Positions 12,313-25,500 of a stretch of 64,000 bases of DNA are shown here, in pieces. The stretch comes from Diadema setosum. Taxonomy: Eukaryota > Echinodermata > Echinoidea > Diadematoida > Diadematidae. Every line of letters begins with the position of its first letter. Position 1 is the stretch's first letter. The translations under genes were made by a program, and so were the position numbers. The stretch covers positions 22,152,835 to 22,216,834 of the forward strand of contig NC_092693.1 in NCBI RefSeq assembly GCF_964275005.1, in the 5' to 3' direction. The notes under the pieces were generated by a model, which had not been told where the DNA came from, made no database searches, and saw only the letters and a program-made list of their open reading frames with translations.

Positions 12313-14736
12313 AAAGCTCCATAATATAGTTACGGTACTTTAAAGGGGCAAGGTCCCGGTAGTGCAGATGGCGCTGTTGATGATACTGCCGATCACCGTT
12401 AGCATTGATACGAAGATTACCGAAGTTGAGCTGTCATCAAGAGTAAAGTGCGTAGGTGTTGCTAAGTAACGTTGCCTTTGTTGTCTTTTTTGCGCATCGC
12501 GCAGTCTGTAGTAATGCCAGGGTGCGTGCATATTATGTGCTTGTTATTATGACATCACAAAAGCAGTTTGCTGAAGCTGTCATCCCCCTCAGCCGAATCA
12601 TGAGCCGAACTGTGATCGGACCACTGACTACACTGAATCGGACTTCTTCGGACTCGGGAAAAGTGGGCCAAAGCGTAAGTGCCAAAGAGAAGTCGATAGC
12701 GTAGGTCTCTATAGGAAACTTGCGCCGTGCGCCCGCGTACGCATTTGACTAAAACACCGGGACCATGCACCTCTAAGGCCACCGCATATTTTACGACTTT
12801 CGGTCGCACGACCGACCGACTTAGGATCTGAAATAAACAAGCATGTTTATTCTGAGACTACTGTAATTTATTTCGGACCCAAAGTCGGTCAGTCGTACGA
12901 CTGAAAGTCATTGTGCAGTGGCCTTTATGCGTGAATATCTAGGAATGAGAGGTGTGGAATTATGACGTAATGATGACGAAATCTTGCTTTCTAATAAGAA
13001 TGTTTTGTTAATTTTTATATGCATATATAGAAATGTAGGGATGTTGTTTATTAAAACATCTCAAGCTTACATGATTTGAATCATAATATGATGATTATTA
13101 TACATAAATCTTATGGGTGAAAAGAGAAGGCAGTTGTGTTGATCAGCATGATAATATTTCTGTGTATATCTTTGGACATAATCTGTAGAAAATTATTATG
13201 TATTTTCCACAGGCTCAGGTAGCCATTCAGTAAAATGTTGTAAATATCACACTATAAATCAACACAAATTGCACAGCAATGCATTTCTAAACAGTGTATA
13301 CTTTATTCAAGCAAACATTCTGTCATCTAGAAAAAATATATATAATTTACAGAAGTTGACAGAAAGACTTGGTACTGAAAGACATAAATTTCACACAAAA
13401 CTTTACCCCAATCTCGCTGAAGAGTTTCCATTGCCTCCTCAATGGACTCAACCTACTGGTTCAGCGTAAAACACTCTACAAACAATAATCCCACCCCCCC
13501 CCCCCCATAAAACAAAACAAACAAATTTTTATAAGAGTCTGTGCCACACATCTAACAGGTTACTGATATGTGGTACAACAGAAAGAGGTGGAAATGAGTT
13601 GCTATCACGTCTGATACACATAACTTAAATTTGCTGTCTTAATACACGTAGAAGTCCCCTTGACAAATGCTCCAAATTGCAACAAATTTCATGTGACCAT
13701 AACATTCCAGGGAAAAGGTGCTCACACAAATTACATCTGAAGACAGACAGAAAAATCTGACAAAGATTTAGAAACATTTGTGTGTACTGTATGTGTGTGT
13801 GTGTGTGTGTGTGAGAGTGTGTGTGATATGTTGATCTAAAAGGAGTCAGTTATAACTAGAGCATGAGCTTATAGGAGACCACCAGAATTTGTCTTATGGA
13901 AAAAATGTTTTCTTCTCCATCATAACCATATCACACAAAGATTCCTACATATGTTTCCCAGTTAGATCATGTCATGAACACTAGTGACACTTCATCGACA
14001 CCAAAATTATTTCCTATCTCTTTGTTATTGTCACTTTAAGGCAAATTTTCCTATACATCATTTCCATGTCTGGAAGAAAGACACAGGTAAACAGTAAGGC
14101 AATCTGTGACTACCCTTAATATAGCTTTGAAGTTGCTGCAGACAGCAAGCACACAGTGAATATGAAACAACTTTGTTTGCAAAGAGTATCACTTCAAGAA
14201 TATACGAAACTGCAATTCCAAACATCGAAAATGAGCTGTGAAAATTATTGTTAGCGCAATTGCTAGTGTGGGTCACAGAAATCAAAACTTTCGACTGATA
14301 TGAAAAACGGATGAGAGCAAACATTGATGTGTAAATTGATACCTAAATATTGCTCGGCAAAAGAATAACAGTGATTATGAAATGAAATAAAAAGTCACAA
14401 ATAATGCATAATTTGTAGAAACAGCACAAAAACAACACCTCCGTGGATTTGCACTTCCTCCTCTTTCTTTCCAGTTATAAAGAGATAATTTGATCCAAAC
14501 ATCTCTAATATGAGAGAACTGATCAAAAAAAACCCTGCAATCCAGGTCAGCTGAACTAGTTTCACAAAGCAACAGGAACAGAGAGAAAAGTTTGCAACGA
14601 GCAAAACATCCTGTTTCTCTCTCGCCAGACAATTCTGTTTCTCTTCACTGATTCCTGAAAGTATCATCCATTTTAGTAATAGGTGTCAACAAAAAAGGAA
14701 AAAAAAGTCACACTTTAATCAGGTTGTAGATTGTTA

Positions 14737-14922
14737 CAGGCAACTCCTGTTTATATATGAGTCCTCGGGACAGGCAGTTTTCTTTCATCTTAAAGAAATT
14801 TCGTTATAGCCAAACGTTCAAGCATGTGAAGAGATATAGATGATAATTTTGGGACCTGAATTTTGAATTCGTTGTAAAGAGAATTTCATTATAAGCCTGT
14901 TTGTTATGACAGTAGTGCACTT
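14737..14922. mobile_element. Diverged pogo/Tc1-like MITE, same family as 42593-42777
   Basis: Read on the + strand, it aligns by eye along its length with the reverse complement of 42593-42777. Shared blocks are CAACTCCTGTT, GAGTCCTCGGGAC, GGCAGTTTTCTTT, AATTTCGTTATA and ATTTCATTATAA. TA lies at the left edge. It is clearly older and more diverged than the copy at 42593. Confidence 0.55.
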
Positions 14923-15409
14923 TACAACACCCTAAGTTACACCCACATTAAAAGAAGGAGAGTCAAATCTGCCTTCCAAATTTCCGTTCTAGTTCCCACT
15001 GCTCCCCATCTCTTTCGATAGCCACTTCTGATATTGCAGTTCTTCAGGTCAGAAGTTAATCATAACAATGTCATTTGAGACACCCATTTTCGTATTGATA
15101 CTGGAGGTGTACTCGTCTCGTTCTAGTCTTACACCGTGTGCATAACGATGGTATCATGGATACACTGTATAATTGAGCAATCAGCTCACTCATGGTCAGT
15201 TATGATTTGCTCAACAATCAAGAGGATTCCTTTTACATACCACGTACACATTCACTCTACAGAATGACCCCAAAGAATAACAATACTTCCATGTTCTGAG
15301 AGAAGTGGTCATAAAGGAATAAATAACACATAAAAACATACAAACAAAACAGAAAAACAATAATTACAAATGGTTCCTTAATAGATTTGACTGCCCGATC
15401 ATATTCCAA

Positions 15410-15607
15410 TACTGTAAAAGTGGAAATTTTCGCCCATTTCGTGCAACCCAAAACTAGCGTGAAAATAAAAGCACGCGAATATTTTTGTTTGCCATATTAC
15501 GTTCCAGCAGTTGATGACTTGATTCAGTGGAATTAAAAACATGCGAAACTCTTCTTACCCCGCCGAGGGCGAAAAATTAGTCGCGCAAATATATCCACTT
15601 TTACAGG
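15410..15607. mobile_element. Short MITE with ACTGTAAAAGTGGA inverted ends
   Basis: Starts ACTGTAAAAGTGGAAATTTTCGC and ends with the imperfect complement (GCGCAAATATATCCACTTTTACAG). The interior is rich in TCGCG-type words, with no coding. The open frame over its right half is not a protein. Confidence 0.6.
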
Positions 15608-17870
15608 ATTTGAAATATTCCTCTTCCAGGTGTGAGGATCTTTTCAATTATTTTGCTTTTATACATCTCCCTCTGTTCCTAGATCTCGATTCCACAAACT
15701 ACACTGGAATAGTTTTCAATGATAAGCATAAATATACAATGGACAGATGCAACTGCTATATTACAACACACTGGTCTCAATAATTCTAGTAAACAAGTAC
15801 CTTTTATCACAAAACACACGCAGACTCGGGAAAGATGAAGTATGTCAGGACTCGCTGAAACAACTTATGACTGGATTTCTCTTCGCTCAAAAGGAAATAT
15901 TATTCCAGGAATAAATGAAACAGAAAGTACTGGTTAAAATAACAAAAAAAATTATGAGCAAATTCATACACAACGCACAAACGGACCCGTTCATTTAAGT
16001 AGCTGATGAGAAAAAAAAAAAAAAGCATACATGTATATCAATTAATGTACAGACTACACTTCACAAGAGGTACTCTAATATTGTGTGACAGTACTGAATA
16101 CAATACATGTAGTATGATGCAAAGTCCATAACTATTCAATATGCTACATTGTGCTCATGATAATTTGAATTACATTGATGGAAGATGTACAACAGAGAGT
16201 TGACGTCTGTAAGAGACTACAACAAACTTCTTCAAAATTCAAAGAAAAAAAAAAGCCTACGCACACACTCCTTGTCCCATACTTGTCCTAGTTCTACTCT
16301 GCTTGGAGGAACAACAGAGCATACTGTCACCGGCAAATAAAAGGATAATAATAAAAAATAAATAAATAAATAAAAATTGCCGATTCAAGTTTTCATCAAC
16401 CACGACTCTGTTCAAATTTACTGGAACAACATCATTCATTCACATTCTTAGGTGTGAAGATGTAGGTGTTAATACAATGTCCATTTACCCCTTGTATCAT
16501 TATAGGTTTTCCCTCCCAATTTCATCAGATTTGCATTCTATCTAACAATGTGATCATTCAAGTTTGAGTGAATTTGAATGACCACCGAGATCAACATTCA
16601 AAAAGGTAACTAGTTCAACCGATTCAAAATCACCAGCATGCAATTTCATGAGTTTCTCAAATAAATGTGCAAAAAAGATGGCCAAGTTAAAAATTAATGT
16701 GCAATGCATTCAAAGTCGCATCAGCACTGCTGTGAAGGACGTTAAGAAATTTAAGTTCACAATAACTAAAAGGCAAACATTTACAACATATGGGCAGTGT
16801 TTTTCATTGTTGCTTATACTTTGTAATTACTCATCTGTTTGAAAATGTAAATTTAATGTATCTTGGAAAGGGATTTTTACCTTACACTAGCTAATAGCTG
16901 CTAATGGCACATATAACTCCACTTTGATAACATATAACATGTCACATTTTATTTGTACACGATTCAAGCAGCTGGTAGAGTAGAGTATACGTGAATATCT
17001 TGAATACGGACAGAAAAACTGGGTGAAGCATTTGATAACTAGCAAGACTATATTATTGGAGATACCCTTGAATGAACCATGAGAGTACAGCTGTCACAGG
17101 AGAAATGTATTTGGTTTTTTGTTTCTATTTCATTAGAATATATACCAGTGAATAGAGTAGGAACAGTTGCCATTGCTGGTGTAGTATAAGTGCGTTGAAA
17201 TGTGATGAAGCGCGATTTGTGCGTAACAAAATGACGAGTGTGTTTTCTATAACCCACTACAGACAGCTGTGTGGGGAATGCGATGAGACAAAAGCGATGA
17301 GACAAAAGGGTGGAATTTCCACAGGTGCCAGATTCCGTGGGCGAGCCGTCAAGGGTTTCTATGTAGCAGTTTTGTACATGATAGGTTAAGAACATTTTAA
17401 GTGCGTGACAGACTGAGCAGGGATGTGGTCGAAAGGAGGAGTCGTAGCAGAACCTCGCCAGTTATAAATCCTTTTAAGCCAGTCTGGACCACTTGAAGCC
17501 AGGGTTCTTTTTCCTCTCCACGGAGAAGAATACTCTCCAACCAGCAGTAAGTACTCTCGGTTATTTGTGTATTTCTTTGTTTTTTTATACAGGAACAATA
17601 ATGATGTGACATGAAACGCATTATTTGTCATGTATGCCGTGTGAGATTGAATACCACTAACGTGATGGTGAAAACAGCGTTATAACAACATGATATTATT
17701 GAAGTTAGGTATGAATAAGACTGATACATTAATGTGTACTGTTTAGAGTACATGTTACACTGTGATGTTATATACGAAATTGAGTATTTAAGCATCAAGA
17801 TTTATGTACACCAAAAAAATCAGCTGCCCATAGTATGTAAGGTTTCATAATACTGCTTTGATAATTTAGA

Positions 17871-18069
17871 TGGCAACTGGGTTTCGGGACTTCGCCCCAA
17901 AGTCGGCAATGTCATTCAAGATGCGGTGAAGGCTGCTGTCAACTGCGATACCGGCCAGTGGAAAATTAGTTCACTGGATGTGCTAAATGTTGGCAAAACT
18001 ATGCTCTTCAATCCGCCTAGCGCCTGTCGACACTTCTGTATGCTTTTTCGCGTCCAGCAAAATTGGTGA
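17871..18069 (+). CDS. Possible isolated exon of an unrecognised gene
   Basis: After a TTTAG acceptor-like site the + frame stays open for about 66 codons to a TGA. It reads DGNWVSGLRPKVGNVIQDAV, then a stretch with three further cysteines, and ends RVQQNW. Base composition is more GC-rich and codon-like than the surroundings. There is no in-frame Met at the start and no partner exon that I can support, although a strong GTAAGT donor lies near 17547. I do not recognise the family. It could be a terminal exon, a relic of a lost gene or chance. Confidence 0.3.
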
Positions 18070-19392
18070 TGTACACTGACAATTGAACATTGGACATTTC
18101 ATGTACTAGGAACAGTGGCCAAACAAATTACCTGGCAATGTTATACGCCCGATTATATTTGAGTTGGCTCACCACGTTGCAATTTGGAGAGGAGTGATAT
18201 GTTCATTAGTGCCTATGATACACGACAACAATATATAATTTTTTTACCATCATGGTGCGACCATGAGGTGTTCCTTTTTTGTGTGCATGACTGACAAGAT
18301 AAAGGGCTAAGAAGCCCGAATGATTATTAGCTCAGCAAGAGGTTGTTGAGTTTATGTCCCCTACACGTACGTGCCTTCCTATGGCGAATTGTGAGTGATG
18401 TACCTGGAAGTTTGTTTGAGGGACCGTGTATAGGGAGCTCGAGCATTTGATGCTCCATTTTGATGCTCTTTTCATAGCATTTGGAGAAGGTTGAGTGAAT
18501 ATATTTTTTTGTTGTTGTTCGATAACACAGATTACTTAGAAGTTAAACACTTAATGATATATCAGTAGGAGGATATTTAGTCGCTTCATGTGCACCACTA
18601 CGACCATATAAGTGGGGGTGGTATATAGATGCTAATGGAGTAATGATTACCTGTGTGCATAGTTACAATTATAATTTCTACCCCCCCCCCCCTCCCTTTT
18701 TTTAGAGGAAGTGTTACAAGTGTTATCAAATGGTGTTAAATATGAGTATACTAGCCCATGTTAGTTAGCTAGGTCCCATACTCGCCCTAAGTGAAAGGTG
18801 AGTTGCAGAAGTTGTGTAAAAACGTACTGCAACAGTTGTAACAGTAGTAAGGGCGACGGAGTGGTTATTGATGTAAAGATATCACAGCAGGTTCATATCA
18901 GGAACCTGAGATATCCAATAAGGTACTTGTGTATGGATTTGAGAATCAAAATTCGTGTACATGAATGTGGAACTCAGTTGATGAGATATAAGTTAACAAT
19001 GTTTTGAAGTTGTGAAGCCCTGAGGGTTGTTGTGTCCGAATAAACACTACAGATTGGTTGAGATACTAGATCAGTAAGTGGCATGTGTGATTATATCTGA
19101 CTCTGTTTTAACCCATGTGACAACAGCAGTGACCAATATTGCCTGAATTTTAATGCCTTTTTATTAATTCGAATGCAACTCTGATGAATTTGGGTGTGAA
19201 AATGTGTTATATCCATAATCCATACACTGGTGTGCATCATATGCAGTAACAGAAGCACATTTCACACACTTGCAAGTACTTGGTTTGTAAGTTTGCAGCA
19301 TCAGCCACTTGGATATAAATTTTCATTGTTTCTTGCTTTCCCTCCCCTCCCCCCCCCCTCTCTCTCTCTCTCTCACTTTCTGCTCTACCTGG

Positions 19393-19444
<52 letters not shown>

Positions 19445-19587
19445 GACTTCTGTGTAGTCTTCATGCTTAACCTTTCATCCAACAAACACACATAATATAT
19501 TCACATGCATACTGACACACAATCTTTTTAAGGTTCTTTCTCTCTAATTCAGTATATCTATAACCCCCCCCCCCCACCTCTGCCCCC
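18070..19587. other. Gap downstream of gene B
   Basis: No convincing coding. TTTATT at 19160-19165 (AATAAA on the - strand) is a candidate poly(A) signal for gene B. The 69-codon frame at 18798-19007 has no recognisable features. A C run at 18680-18692 and simple repeats at 19360-19441 are present. Confidence 0.45.
19360..19441. repeat. TC and TA dinucleotide microsatellites
   Basis: A short C run and TC repeat (about 19350-19374) precede a TA repeat (19397-19441). The Tyr/Ile-rich frames on both strands are artefacts. Confidence 0.9.
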
Positions 19588-22500
19588 TCACTTGCCCCAG
19601 AAATCCTTCTCTGTGTACTCATTGTCCACCTTGGGTCTGTCCATCTCCTCCTTCAGCTGGTCCATCAGCTTGTTGGAGCGCACCCTGTGGTAGACTGCCC
19701 GCACCCCGTAGATGATGATGACGAGGACGATGATGCCGCCGATTGCGATGAGGACGATCTGGCCCAGGGTCAGCCCGCTGTATGTGTCGATGTACGCTGG
19801 GTACCACAGAGGCAAATGTTGGGTGAAAAGCATGGTTAGACTCGTGTCACTATTTGACTCCTATTCACTGAGAGGAAGTCTTGAGACACTATAGAGTACC
19901 ACAGTGTGATGTCGTAGCCATTCATTGCCATGGAAACTGGTTCTAAACATCCTCACATAGCCTAAATATCTGTCAACACAAGGGTTGCTAACCATGCTTG
20001 AAGAAAAGACTGTGACATCATGCATCACTTCGGTACTCTACTGCACACAAAGCTCATCACAGTGTACAGCTTGCAACAATCACAACTACTGTGGCACCAA
20101 CTCCACAGCATGAAAAGTATAGCAGTAGTTGCACCTTGCTATGGCAGGGCATGTCACTTGTGACTGGGGTTTAAATTGATATGCACAGATGCTACAAAGG
20201 CCGTGGGGTGGAAGAAATGTGGCTATGTTTATGAAATAATGAAAATAACTGTGAGATCACCAGGTTTGGATTTTGACAAACAAACACATAACTGTCAGTA
20301 ATTAACTTCCAAGTTCAAGGAAAAACATTAAAAGACAGACACACCACTCAAGCTTGTACGAAATGTTGCCATATACAACAGCTTAGGTAAAAAGAGTGTA
20401 TCCTTTGCCAAAAATGTCTTTTCACTGGTGCAGGTATCTGTATTTGAATAGATGTGTGCTCCTCACAGTGATGTGTTAGTATTTACTAGCACTGCATTTT
20501 ATACACTTGTGGGACGAATGTGAGCAATACCATGTGACCAAAAGATGGTTTTACAAGGCTAATGATAAATTCTTAGCACTTCTCAATCCTCTTTCTTTTT
20601 TTTTCTTTTTTTTCTTTTTTTTTTTTTTGGGGGGGGGGGGGGGGGGAGGGGAATTCTTCACTGAAATAGTTCCTAAGGCAGCATACCATACCTTCACAAC
20701 CGTCTTCATCACTGTTGTCACCGCAGTTGTTGACAGTGTCACATATGAGGCTGACATCAATGCAGCGACTGGTGTTGCACAGGAACTGCGAAGCTGAGCA
20801 TGGGGCTGAACATAAAAATGAACGAACAAAAGATATATATCCAATTCTTCTGCATCTAAAATCCTCTAAAAATCTTAATGGCAAGGGAGAGGATTGAGAA
20901 GATATTTGTGTGATGGCTTGAGATAATGACTGATCATGGTAAAAAAGAGAAAGAAAAATCAGAACACAGTATCATCTTCCACTCCCAGAATGATTTAAGG
21001 GTTCATGCGACATGATTTTATAATCAATAATTTTTCCGTCAAAATATTTGCTTCAAAGGCACTATCAAAAAAAAAAAAAAATATGGAAAAGCAATAGCAA
21101 CAGGAATATATTTGAAATCTTGTTGTTCAGTCTTGGAGGTTCTAGTACTGCTGGCTAGCAGCTGAATTAACCCCATTAATATCTACTCAGCAAACAATCT
21201 GCACATGCCTGCTTGATTTGGCAAGGCCTACAGCATATTTGGCACATTTATGCTATTGAAAATGATCTTGTTACTTTTAATAACACATCAAAATCATTAT
21301 GAAGAACAGAATTCAAATCATGGCAACAAAAATGCAGGAAAGAATGTAAATTCCTAACTAAATGCATTTTAGCATTGTAGAGGACATCTTCTGAATGGGA
21401 AAAAAAACACCATGATCTCGTGCAGTTTAATGAAGTACCTAAAATATATGCTTTAGTGTCTTTTTGTGTCCATGTTTATGAAAAAAAAAAATGAGATGAT
21501 GAAGACTGTCCATGATACAAGTACAGTTGGCATTCAATTTGTCTACAGGGTTAAGTGGTGACCTGTCAACATAATCACACCATAAAATTGTAGACTGCAG
21601 TGTAGAGTTCCCCCATCTACTGTGGTCATCTGTCTACACTGGTCACTTACATTGTATGCGGTTTTTCGTAAGTGTTACCCAGCAATTGGCAAGTTTGAAT
21701 ACTGCCACATTGGCATAATACCTTCAACCAACCATTCATGAGTCTAACGTTCCACCAGCAAAATACAAAATAGAAAGCAGAGTCAAAACTACCAAAAAAA
21801 GTGCATACTGCCACACTAACTCTGTGACTGACCCATGCACAGGTCAGATGTCACTTGAGGTCAAAGTATTGCTTTGCTTCCAGAAGACTTGGCATATTGT
21901 ACAACAGGCTGACTAGACATACTGGAAAGTATAGTAACCTTATATTTATCTCTCTTATCATATCCATCTATAGATTCTGCAATTTGATATTAATCAAATT
22001 GGCAGGCCACCAAATATGAACAAGCAGACAGCATGTTAGAGGACGGGGTCTGTTCCACTCACGCTCTTCAAAGACTGTGTAGAGGATTCCAAAACCCAGA
22101 GCTACCCCTGCATCATCTGTCCTGAAGAGAAATGTCACGTTGCTGGTTGTGGATTCCACATCTTCCAGTCGCTGCCTGCCACACAGTTCACCAGTTATGG
22201 GTGTGGCTGCCTCGGTGTCTCCATCAAACACCTGCAGGCTGTCCACACAAGCTCCTGCAAATGTGGACATTTAGATCAGCCATCACTTTAAGCACTCCTA
22301 CTTTGGAGGTGGCAATCTGCTTTGGCTTGGATTACAACAAGACAATGCATCTATACAATGATTTGAATTAAAACCACAAAACCACAAAACCATCACTTGA
22401 CAATATATCTCTCTACTGTGCCTAGAATATTCTAACTATTCTGTGGCTCAGTGGATAACACAACAATCCCCAATCTTGATATTCCTGGTTCAAGCCCACT

Positions 22501-25500
22501 GGTTGTTATGGTTGTGCCATTAGGAAAGGCACTTTATCCTTATTGCCTAGTTGGGGGGGGGGGAGGGGGAGGGGAGGGGGAGGGAAAGGGGGAGGGGGAG
22601 GAGGAAGGGGATTTTAAGCCATTGGTTGTATGGTAGCTTTTTCATAAGCACTGATTCCTTAGTTGTCACATAAAATACATTCAAACAAGCACAATCACAA
22701 ATGTGGAAATTCAGTGATACTATTGAAATTGACTTACAAGTCGTAATTGCAAAATACTACACATGTACAATCGTAAAATATGTACAGGGTCTCAGTTAAT
22801 ACATGCAACTCTTGTTAAAAAAGCAACTTCTTGTAGCAACAGCCAACCATGGAGCAGGAGTCTTGTCATCACCATGACACTTGCCATTGCAGCAAAACTT
22901 GCTATCATTGTGACTTTTTATGTAATGTAGCCATGGGGTCCGTTTCAGGAAAGACTTATGAGAGACTTTTCTTTGCACACTAATTACAGACTTCATGAAA
23001 TGGATTTGAAAGTGTCTTATAGCTACATATGTAGCAAAAAAAGCTGCTGAAAAGTGCTTATCCAATGAGCAACTTTGGCCATTCTGAGATTTATGTAAAG
23101 ACTTCTTTGTGATGACTTCATGACACGGACCCCAGGAGTCAGACAAAGCAAGGATGATCAGACTTTCTTATCCATCAACATGGAATGAACTATTGAAGGA
23201 ATGAAATCACACCATCTATAAAGAAATACACAGCAGGTATAAGTGATTAAGTCTGCTATAAAACTGTTGTACTTTACTCATATTGGGCATGTTTATGAAT
23301 TTTTTACTTTACTTCTTATGTATGATTACATCTCTCAACTTCTTTGGAGCATTGTGTTTGACTTTATTGTATGACAACATGTAGGCCTATATGTCTTATA
23401 AGCCGGGCTCAACATAAACTTCTTTTTCTCTGATGGCCTGTTTTGGCCACTATAATCTTTGAATCTGAAATTTTGGCGGCCAAAAATTAGGGGAACTATA
23501 AATATTCATTTTGAATTTTAGCTGTCCTATCCCACCACCTTAAGATAAACTTTTGGGAAATTTGGTGGCTTGACATCAAATTTTAGTGGCCCTGGGCCAC
23601 CGGTCCACTGCTAATGTTAAGCCCTGCTATAAGGATCTACCACAATGACCACAATCCTATCCGGCCACCAAAAGATAAACTTTCTGGAAATTTGGTGGCT
23701 TGACATCAAATTTTAGTGGCCCTGGGCCCTGGGCCACCTGGCCACTGCTAATGTTGAGTCCTGCTATAAGGATCTACCACAATGAGAGGTCTTCCTTCCT
23801 CACCATTGACTTCCTCTTCAAGGACAAAGCGGTTGAACTGCAGCAGCAACTTCTTGCCCGGATCCGTGGCCAAGACTACATTGCAGTCTTGGTTATTTCT
23901 GTAGCTCAGGCTACTGTCAGGCTCCACTAGACCTGTGATGGCAGCCTGTATGGTGGTGTTGCATGAGTTGTACAGGTAAGCTGCATGGGGAAAGAAGGAG
24001 TGCAGATAAAGAATACAAGAAATACTGCTGTGAATTGAACTACAAAGTAAGCTCATTCATTTTGATACTTATACCCATGAAAGACCCAAGATTAAAATTG
24101 GAACTTGGGTACACTAGTCGCATATACATGTATGCCAACCAACCTGCTTGAAATGCTAAACATCCTGCTCAGTTCTTTGCAATCCCCCCCCCCCAAAAAA
24201 AAAAAAAAATGCCCTTTTCAGGACTATTAAACCCACTGTATCGCAAACTAACCACAGTACAATTCGTACATATTGAGAATGCATGCAAGCTCCTGTATAT
24301 AACATAATTTTAGCATGCATGGGAGTCTGCTGGCATCATATTGTGACTGACTGTCCCACTGATGGAATGAGCAAGTGTGACTGATATTATTTGAATCTGG
24401 TATGTTGCTTCTTTCTTCCTTCCTTTTTTTTTTTTTTTCATTTTGAAGTCATAAAAAGGGGAGGATGTACATTATACAATGTACTTCAGTGCAATACTTT
24501 ATTAAATTTTGGTAAATACCATGTACTCAGTAAAACAGGACTAAGCAAATATGCTGACACTGCAGGTAAAGTTCAAGTCTCAACACTGGACAAAACTCAG
24601 AATTACATGTACATTGTGCATTTAATACATTGTATGTCACACATGTAAATCTGCATTGTGTGCATGTGCAATTTATAGGATCTTAACCCCCTGTGCCTCT
24701 ACAAAAAGAGGATCAGTTGGCAAAATCTGGATTTTTTCAATGTGTCTGTAAATTTAATACTTGGAACAAGTATACCTGAGTTCCTTGATCATCACCATCG
24801 AGCCAACAAAATGGCTTGGTACTGCATGTGCATGTGAAAAGGTCGTCCGCATTAGCTTCAGTTCAGCATAGTGATCAGTGTTATTAGGTAGGTAGCTAGA
24901 GAGATAGCTACACTGTAGTTGGCCTTTGTAAAGAGACCCAATACTCAATACACTGTAGTTTAGTGCCACCATAGAGAGCCTAGAGGTATTGTACAGTGTG
25001 TACCTCAATGCCGACAATGGTGTCACTGGCACTGCACTCATTGTGCAATATCATGCATATCATTCTACATGTATATCTAACGGTGATTTAAGACTAGGCC
25101 CTATTATATAGATCTCTTCAACAATTTGCAAAAAAAAAAAAGGTTAAACATTGATACTTAAAATGGTGAAGAAGTTGATGACATTGTCTTTAACACGGCC
25201 ATTGGTGGGTCTGATACCGTGAAAAGACTGAAATATAAACTTACACTAAATTTATAGTCTACATACACAGTCAGAGAGCTAGACTCCTTCATGCTACGGA
25301 GTTCTAGTCCTAACGTGTTAGGTTTAGAGGTAGAGGTAGAGGTAGCGCCAGTAAATAATGAGAAACATCAGACGATCTTGGTATATGATGTTCAAGAGTT
25401 TATTGGCCGTGACCGAGTCAACTGCACACACGTAACACATAGCGTGCACAACACGTGGAAACCGATCAGAGTATGGAAAGCCACTTGATACAACATAACT

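Larger units (their letters stand above)
12313..17870. other. Intergenic region with no convincing gene
   Basis: AT-rich sequence between the convergent genes A and B. Apart from two MITEs (14737-14922 and 15410-15607), short A and G/C runs and a GT repeat at 13790-13812, I see no domain, no codon pattern and no supported splice chain. The strand of any transcript is unclear. A strong donor-like GTAAGT near 17547 may belong to a transcript leading to the possible exon at 17871. Confidence 0.5.

Noticed and set aside
17048-17395. 115-codon - strand frame
   Set aside because: No domain, no splice partners and cysteines without pattern; an opposite frame of similar length exists, so chance is likely.
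18798-19007. 69-codon frame starting with several cysteines
   Set aside because: No recognisable family, no supporting splice or promoter signals, and low-complexity context.
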